A stretch of 64,000 nucleotides of DNA. Origin: Petrolisthes cinctipes. Its lineage: Eukaryota; Arthropoda; Malacostraca; Decapoda; Porcellanidae. This document shows, one piece after another, positions 56,716-64,000 of this stretch; positions within the stretch are counted from its first letter, which is position 1, and every line of letters begins with the position of its first letter. Below the pieces are notes generated by a model. The model made no database searches and had not been told where the DNA came from. It saw only the letters and a list, made by a program, of their open reading frames with translations. The stretch lies in NCBI GenBank assembly GCA_033782935.1, contig JAWQEG010002503.1:31001-95000 (forward strand), written 5' to 3'. The position numbers and the translations under genes were made by a program.

Positions 56716-56957
56716 TACAGTCGTGGTCAATAATAATAATCACCTACATATGGGTATCTCAAACAATTTACTGTCCAATGTTTTCACGTTCATATATGAT
56801 GTTATTGTTTTAAGTAGTGTGTAGCTGCTTGTAGTAAATTAAAAGATGGTACTTTGTCTATTTAATGGAAAATCTATAAGCTAAAAAACATTGTGAAACT
56901 GTCAAACTCTCAGGTGAGTTACCCCTCTATGGATGATTATTTTTGACCATGACTGTA
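56716..56957. mobile_element. Tc1-like MITE 4
   Basis: TACAGTCGTGGTCAATAATA at the left and TACAGTCATGGTCAAAAATA on the complement of the right, bounded by TA, 242 bp. Confidence 0.85.
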
Positions 56958-56967
56958 CATGTACTCG

Positions 56968-57817
56968 ACCCAGTTTGACAACTGCCCATCCCAGCAGCTC
57001 CTCTCCACATCTCGTGATGAAGCAGTAGCACACCTGATTTCTGATCTTTCCCTCATCTCCGAATGGGGCAGTTTTCAATTACTCTAAAACACAGTTCCTT
57101 CATCTTTCAACTCATACTAATCTTCCAAATGACTATCCCTTCTTCTTCAACAATACGCAACTTGATCTTTCTTCTTCACTTAGTATTCTTGGAGTGTCTT
57201 TCTCTCACAATCTCTCTTGCTAAAACTGCCTCCAATAAGTTAGGTGTGCTGAGCATATTCCATGCATACTTCACCCCCACACAGTTGCTATTTCTGTACA
57301 GGGGTCTCTCATCCACCCCTGTATGGAGTATGGCTCTCATGTGAGGGGTGGCTCAACCTTCACAACACTCCTGGACAAGGTGGAATCAAAGGCCTTTTAT
57401 CTCATCAACTCTCCTCCTCTTATTGATTCACTACAACCTCTCTCTCTTTGCCACAATGTTGCATCACTTTCTCTCTTCTATCACTAATACACTGAACATT
57501 GCTCTTCTGAACTCTCTCAATGTATGGTTCCTCTCCTCAGGAGAGCATGTAACACTCACCAAGCCTCTCGTTCTCACACCTTTTCTGTCCAACTCCCTAA
57601 TGCAAGAGTTAACCGGTACTCTCAATCTTTCATATACACAACTGGTCAACTCTGGAACACTTTACCTTCATCCATCTTTCCACCTTATTACAACATATGC
57701 TCCTTCAAACGCAATGTGTCTAAGCATCTCGAAAGAAATTGGACATGATTTTGGACTACCGTACTCCTGTATTTTTATAGATGAGGACGATTAGTGGGCT
57801 CCCAGCCTTTGGTCCTC

Positions 57818-57858
<41 letters not shown>
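56968..57858 (+). mobile_element. Non-LTR retrotransposon 3' end with poly(A) tail, decayed
   Basis: Plus-strand fragments in different frames give EAVAHLISDLSLISEWGSF, then a C-terminal domain: LSLCHNVASLSLFYHYTEHC, MVPLLRRACNTHQASRSHTF, LPNARVNRYSQSF and LWNTLPSSIFP, ending SKHLERNWT-stop at 57748. This NVASL-LFYRYY ... RT(R)xAxxxH ... FFPFT-RLWNxLP pattern is the usual C-terminus of a widespread LINE group. Frameshifts and stops abound upstream. A short 3' UTR ends in about 37 A (57822-57858). The intact tail suggests insertion is not very ancient. Confidence 0.85.
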
Positions 57859-57861
<3 letters not shown>

Positions 57862-60800
57862 TCATCATCGGTAGCAGGCAAGAACACAATGAGAGAGATT
57901 GAACAAGGTCACTTAGCCATCAATACTGCACAGGTGCCTCATCTATGATGCTGGATTATCAGCTATAAAATAACAAGTGTAGGCTGTAACAATGTACAGT
58001 ACTATTGGTGAATGCAGATTTGATGATTCTGATGATGAGGAGGTGAAGCAGTTACAATTACTCTTCTTTATGATCAAATTTACAAACTCACATCCATTCA
58101 TGCATACATTGACTTGACATGCAAACGTACAATTATGCTGACATACATACACACATGCCAAGCCTAGAGTAGAAATTAACATACAAATAACGTTACACAG
58201 AATGAAAACTTTCAATTATTAATTTCATATCAATACGACACTCTCAAATGGTGACCAAACTCTGCCATGGCATCAGTACCCTGATTTAATTAAAAACAAG
58301 AGCATTCTAACACTGCAAAACCTCCACCAACTGCAAAACTCTACAACCAAGCTGAGCAATGGAACACAAATAAAAAAATTGCTAAAGTCTAAGGAAAAAA
58401 AGCCAATATTTCACCCACATTCTTATCTCTGTATGACAAATCCTAACCAAACCTAACCAGTAGTGTGGTTTTGTGAACTTCATTCAATATTTACCAGTAC
58501 CCTATGATGGATGGATAACCTAATATTGCTGCATTATTCAATCACTCTCTCTCTCTCTCTCTCTCACTCTGCAAACAGACATCCACTATCTCTCTGAAAA
58601 TTATTCATAATCTTTAGCAATTCAGAATAAAAACTGTTTGTTTTTGTATTTGTTTATTTCATGAAAATCAGTGGGTATGAACTTTGAGAATACAAGCCTA
58701 CAAGGGCATGTAATCACAGTATATTTTAGACACTTGTTGGTGGAAATTTGACAGAAACCGATATAAAAACCTAAGGAGCACTGAAACGTTTCTGTACTCC
58801 CAGATATACCACAGGGAAGGATTTTTTAATGATAGAGAAGTGGGGCAGCAAGAACAAAGGAAATAGAAGGAAATGGGGGACAGGTGAAGAATTGATATGG
58901 AGTGGCTGGGGCCAAAGGGGCACCCACACTCTTAAGTATTGCTCACATCACCGCAGGCACAGAAAAGGAATACATCAGATTTATCGCCAATAAAAGCTAC
59001 AATGGCACTCGATCGAGGTGCGTAGCATATACCTTCGGAAATGCAATTTACGACAATAAACTCTAAGGACTTAACCAACCCACGTTCATATATTACACCA
59101 TAATTCTAACCAATAAAAGAACAGCAATATTCATCAACCAAAATCCTCAGTAACAACATAACTGCATAACAAAATCCTCTTCACATAACAACAACAACAT
59201 GGCCTTCTTTTATGAATATGGAAGAAAGTTACGTAAAACAAACATACATCCTTTCCATTCCACAACTTCTGACAGCCAAAGCCAATAGGAGGTAAAAATA
59301 AATTACAGATTCAGTCATAATTCCGGGTCCAGCTATGATGAATGAAATAGAATTTATTGACACTTGGCATATATATATATATTACGGTGACATTTCGTGT
59401 TGAGTATGTAAAACTAACAAACTCGTGAGAACCTCGAGTGTTTGTTAGCAATGTACTGTACAGTTGCTGACACATGAAACAGATACACTTCAAAAGCGCC
59501 CCTTATCAAGAATAGAATAGGACGCGTCTGTGCACACATCTCATCCTACCCTATGCTGATGCTCAATGAGATGCTCCGTTTCAGGTATGTTTGTTTCATA
59601 TATCCGCAACTGTACACACCCAGGATCATGTATGCAATCAACACAAAACGTTATCGACAGAAAACAATGGTTGCCAAGAAATTAATGCACTCCATTCCAT
59701 TCACCCTCGTTGAACTTGTTGGGTTATGACTGTATAAGCTACCAAAATTCTACCTGGTCTGCCCCGTCGAAAACTATAAATGGTTACTGCAGCCAATAAA
59801 CGTGTGGGTTTGTGTGTACATACAAACATACATACATGATCGACAGACTACAGGACCAGCAGAAGCAGCATACCTTTTTCATTGTCAATCATGTATGCAT
59901 TACGACATAAACCTCACACAGTTATAATTTCTTCTGCCACACTAACCAAACATCAATTCGTGCCGGAATGGACCACTTGGAATCATGGCAAAGTGTATGT
60001 AAATCGAAATAAACCCTTCCTTTGCAACCAATTAACAAGAGTAATAACAATGACAACATCAACGGTAATTAGCAGCCACTTAAAATGAAACAACATTAAC
60101 ACTGTCACTCGTTACAACAGATTTACAACACATACGACCACGAGACTCTATTATGGTCATTTGCAAAGGTTTAGAAACACGTCATTCCATTATATAGTTG
60201 TTGGAAATGACGTGTGCCAGGACTTTTTACTAATGACAATAAATTATGTACACAGAAAAGGGCCTACAGACGCTATTTTGAGGCTTTCCCTAATTAACAC
60301 TTACGGTAAAGAAATCAATCTGAGTTCACATTAATTTGACACCTAAATTGGTTACCTAACTGGTGGTCCACATTCCAGCCCAGTTGAAAAATATTGCATC
60401 GTGTTCGAGTAATGAAAATAAAACCGCCATTGGGATTTTTTTTTTCCAGAACCAAAACCAAAACCGGCTGATCTCCCTCATTGGGTAAGAAATGGCTCCC
60501 TAAAATGAACTGATTTCAAAGTTATCATTCCAAAAACAGACTACATGAAAAATAATCCTGTTGATGTAAAAGTAAGCCTCAAACTGACAAAAATATGCCC
60601 AATCTGTATACACAAGAGTCCATTATCATCTTCATGAATATTTTTTTTTTTTTTTCTTAGCGAAACCGATAAGTGAGATGGTACAACACCGAGACAACAG
60701 GCAGTAACGTGGTTCGTCTTAACCCTGGGACGGTCTTAATAATAATAATAATGAGGTTAGCAGAACTGAGGGTACCGGTACTGTGTGGTTAGTGGCAAGG

Positions 60801-61690
60801 ATGTGATATTAATGGTGGTAAGTGTAATGATAGTTGTTACTCGTTCCTTACCACTAGATTTTATTAAAGGAAACTTTTGATAACTGTTATTATAAACAAT
60901 TACTCATTATTGCTTTTGACTAGAATTACAGAGTTTAGTTATAGCAAGCTATTTTGTAATAGCTTGAGTCTTACAAAGAACATTGGAAATTTACACAAGA
61001 GAACGTCCGTATCAAACGATCTACAGTAGACGTGTTATTCTTCACCACCTATTCATTTCAGAATTAATTAATCTGTGTGGTATTTCGTAATTAGGTTACA
61101 ATTTGAGAGTGGTAATTTCAATGTCAAATTTAATGATGTTATTATGAGTATAATAACTAACAATTACCTTATTATTCAAACAGGATAAACTGACTGGTAT
61201 ACGTAAGTGTCTATCTGTCGTCCTTGATAGACAGGTAGATAGACAGACACCAAGACAACCGTTCCAGGACTAAGACAGAACCCACTACATGACCTTACCT
61301 AAGCCAGGGTTGACTGGGGTTAGAGAGGTGTAGGAACGGGACGAGCTACCCTCTGTGTACCACCATGAAAGAAAACGAATCCCTTTTATGTATTACAGAG
61401 AATTAAATTTCTTTTAGGTATACTATGATAAGGCTTCTCCATGGTGACATTTTTAACTCCACCTAGCATGAATATACACACTATTATATAGATATTTCAA
61501 GGACCTAAAATGACGCCAAAAGATTAAAATTAAGTTAGAGTACATACACATTTATCTAAAATTACGTAATACCTATATAAACACATTAAAACCACGTAAA
61601 ATACGATAAATACATAAGAATACAAAGATATGTAGATACAGCATCATCCTTCCTTTTGGTATTACATTGCTCTCTAACTTAAAGAGGTTC
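57859..61690. other. Noncoding stretch
   Basis: AT-rich sequence with (CT)n at about 58543, a poly(T) run at about 60640 and a (TAA)n patch at 60740. No supported gene. Confidence 0.5.
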
Positions 61691-61694
61691 AATC

Positions 61695-61790
61695 ATCGGC
61701 GAACTGGTTGGTACTGATTCCTCCAAACTGCACTACAAGACAGCATACACCTTTACCGATACAGAGTCTAGTTAGAACATAAAAGTTATA
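61695..61790. mobile_element. GATTCCTCC-type fragment
   Basis: GGTTGGTACTGATTCCTCC followed by AAACTGCACTAC; only the left half is recognisable. Confidence 0.45.
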
Positions 61791-62023
61791 TGTAAGGTGG
61801 TGTTTAGGTGCCCTGGGTTTGTTTACATTAGGCTTAAAAGTCGTGGCTGCCCTTCTATCCCCCCCACCTCGTCAGATGCCCAACACTTTACTACCATACA
61901 ATATAACAGTGAGAAGAATGACCAATACAAATAATTGCTTATCTTCCTTGTGTCTTTTTCTTTATTTAAAATCTGAGGGGATTGGCAACATTTTCTACGA
62001 CTTGAAGGGAGATTATCCTTTGA

Positions 62024-62150
62024 AGAATTGGAAGGTCTCTGATTTCTCCAAACTATGCCACGAAACAGATCCCTTATTAGTACTACTGAGCGTATCTGTT
62101 TTCTGGCATAGTTAGGAGGAATCACTAGCCTTCCAATTTAGCCCAAAAGA
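62024..62150. mobile_element. GATTCCTCC-type foldback element
   Basis: Left GAATTGGAAGGTCTCTGATT-TCTCC with CTATGCCACGAAACAG, right TCTGTTTTCTGGCATAG and AGGAGGAATCACTAGCCTTC. It combines the CACGAAACA core of the TTAA family with the ends of the other family. Confidence 0.65.
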
Positions 62151-62954
62151 ATATCTCCTTTAACAAATCGTTGCTTGTTTCCTTTATGGATTTCTTTACA
62201 TTAATCTGAGGGAATTTGCAGCAATTTATACGACTTAAAACAAATCATTGCCTGTTTTAAATATCTTTTTATTTATAATCTGAGGGAATTGGCATATTTT
62301 ATAGGCGGGAACTAACATCTTTTCTTATGACCAAAACGTGCCTTTGAAAACATTTTACTGTACAATATTTATTTTCTACAATCATTGCGGGAGTCCAATG
62401 CTGTAAACAAAAATAGTATATCCTCCCTAACAAGTGAGCTGAAGGAAAAGAATATGTGGATATTTTCGTGGTCTGGTGAAGCCTATGTACAGCGACCAAT
62501 CTCCTTGGTCCATATAGACTGACCTCGTCTCTCTACAAAATAATATTATACATCCACGTATACAGTACTTAGGTCACAGTCATGTAGGGTAGAAAATATT
62601 GATCTATCTATACAACACTGACCGTTGCTACGATTGTATAGTAAACATAGCAAAATATGTTTGTCATAATAGTTATTATGAGAAGTAAGCTAGAAGAAAA
62701 AATATTGCTTTGACATATTTATACTGTTATACTGCAGCAATGTAACTACTCTTCTAATAATCATCTTTTTTTTCATTCACAAAATATCTGCCAACTACCA
62801 CAATGTTATGAAATCTTTGTCTTCCACGAGCAGAGCGTGATAGCTTCAACATCGATGCCTTAAGTCCCTTTATTCACGGTAAAATTTCTTTGGTTTTCAG
62901 GTGTACTTGGAGAAATCAGTACTTTCCAATTTATTCGTCGATATCTTGACCTCC

Positions 62955-63109
62955 TTAAGGGACCCTGTGATGTAGTCAGAAAATTGGAGGTAAACGAGTC
63001 CTTCAAATATTGCCACGAAACATCACCTATAGGGAAGGAGCGTGTTTCGTGGCATGGTCAGGAGGAACCAGAAGCCTCCAATTTTCATACACGATCACAG
63101 GGTCCTTAA
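62955..63109. mobile_element. piggyBac-like foldback MITE, copy 5
   Basis: Best-preserved copy: TTAA-GGGACCCTGTGATG at the left, ATCACAGGGTCC-TTAA at the right, 155 bp with both TTAA. Central GCCACGAAACATC ... GTGTTTCGTGGC. Same orientation as copies 2 and 4. Confidence 0.92.
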
Positions 63110-63260
63110 GGGAATCATTCGTGCTGCGTAAATTGGAGACGCTCGTGATTCCTCCAAACTGTATCAGGAAACAGGACACTACTAACACCATACGGGCAGA
63201 GGATATGTTTTGTAGCACAGTTGGGAGGAATCAGTAGCCTTCTAATTCTCCAACATGAAA
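63110..63260. mobile_element. GATTCCTCC-type foldback element adjoining copy 5
   Basis: Left TCGTGATTCCTCCAAACTGT, right GTTGGGAGGAATCAGTAGCC and TTCTAATTCTCC. It begins at the base after the TTAA element. Confidence 0.6.
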
Positions 63261-63374
63261 AGACCTAAACCTTAATGCACACACAAATTATGGTTAGAAT
63301 TAGGAAATGGGGTCAAAAGATGAAAATGTCAAGTACTTACTGTGTGGAGCCCTTCAACAACACCCAAACACAGA

Positions 63375-63735
63375 ATAAAAGAAAATGTACACAGAAACAG
63401 GGAAAATGTACACAGAAACAAGGAAAATGTACAAAGAATAAAGGAAAATGTACACAGAAACAGGGAAAATGTACACAGAATAGGAACATGTACACAGAAA
63501 CGAGGAAAGTGTACACAAAACCAAGAAAAAATGTACACAGAAACTAGGAAAATGTACACAGAAACTAGGAAAAATGTACACAGAAACTAGGAAAAATGTA
63601 CACAGAAACTAGGAACATGTACACAGAATAAGAACACGTACACAGAAACGAGGAAAATGTACACAGAAACAAGGAAAATTTACACATAAAAGAGGAAAAT
63701 GTACACAGAATAAAGGAAAATGTACACAAAAAAGA
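63375..63735 (+). repeat. ~18-20-bp minisatellite
   Basis: About twenty units of AAAATGTACACAGAAACAAGG with indels. Open frames on both strands through it are repeat artefacts. Confidence 0.95.
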
Positions 63736-64000
63736 GGAAATCCTGATACAGTAAAATAGGAGAATGTCAGTTGTGTAGATATATCACTGCATGTATTGGT
63801 TTAACAATAATAACAACACTGACTGTAGTTCCTTATTCCTCCCATGCAGAGGTTATACATACAAGAGTGTCACCTGTTGTGTATTAATTTCTCTATAGCA
63901 TTTGTTTGGGAAAAAATAATACTGATTGTGATTTGTTGTTCTCCAGATGTTATAAAAGAATGTCAGCTGTTGTGTATTAATTTTATATTAAATTGGTTGG

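Noticed and set aside
60432..60487. Plus-strand pseudo-exon: polypyrimidine plus CAG acceptor, ~35 nt, then GTAAGA donor
   Set aside because: Isolated signal with no neighbouring plus-strand coding exons; occurs by chance at this sequence length.
63275..63590. Open frames in both directions near the right end (repeated CTQKQGK / FLCTFS)
   Set aside because: Translation of an 18-20-bp minisatellite in several frames.

Overview
This is a eukaryotic genomic window, most likely from an arthropod and probably a malacostracan/decapod crustacean. The host genes are intron-rich and on the minus strand. The introns carry a very heavy load of micro- and minisatellites, and Tc1/mariner-like, piggyBac-like and non-LTR remnants occur throughout. 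The species assignment is inference; the gene calls rest on visible protein motifs and on exon phases that agree with each other.

Layout. (1) 1-1714, minus strand: the 5' three coding exons of ECHDC1 (ethylmalonyl-CoA decarboxylase, crotonase fold), running off the left edge. A possible first exon/promoter lies near 8.7 kb. (2) 1.7-9.5 kb: intron or intergenic DNA with three copies of a dispersed repeat, a decayed LINE reverse transcriptase, a 5'-truncated LINE with a 13-bp target-site duplication, and a 540-bp palindrome made of two mariner-type 3' ends. (3) 9.5-15.8 kb: no coding signal; the distal part may be a long Rfx 3' UTR. (4) 15.78-54.07 kb, minus strand: an Rfx gene (RFX1/2/3 class winged-helix transcription factor). 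Twelve exons join in phase into about 683 residues, from an N-terminal YVQYVE segment through the DNA-binding domain, the B/C regions and the dimerisation domain. The initiator exon was not found and may lie beyond 54.1 kb or outside the window. (5) 54.1-64 kb: upstream intron or 5' flank with a poly(A)-tailed LINE fossil, MITEs and a terminal minisatellite.

Most interesting points. The 26-kb Rfx intron between 21.6 and 47.7 kb holds a very long methionine-free open exon (26.3-28.1 kb) that is phase-compatible with its neighbours. It also holds an unusual cluster of RFX-type X-box motifs: one perfect and three with a single mismatch, all upstream of that exon, plus a 12-copy minisatellite carrying an X-box half-site. 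Together these suggest Rfx autoregulation at an internal regulatory region. At the 3' end of the gene, an extra exon that would switch the C-terminus sits inside a ~144-bp inverted duplication, so the pre-mRNA should fold around it. The same large intron is also a sink for foldback MITEs, including five TTAA-flanked piggyBac-like elements in the window, one of them nested inside a related element.
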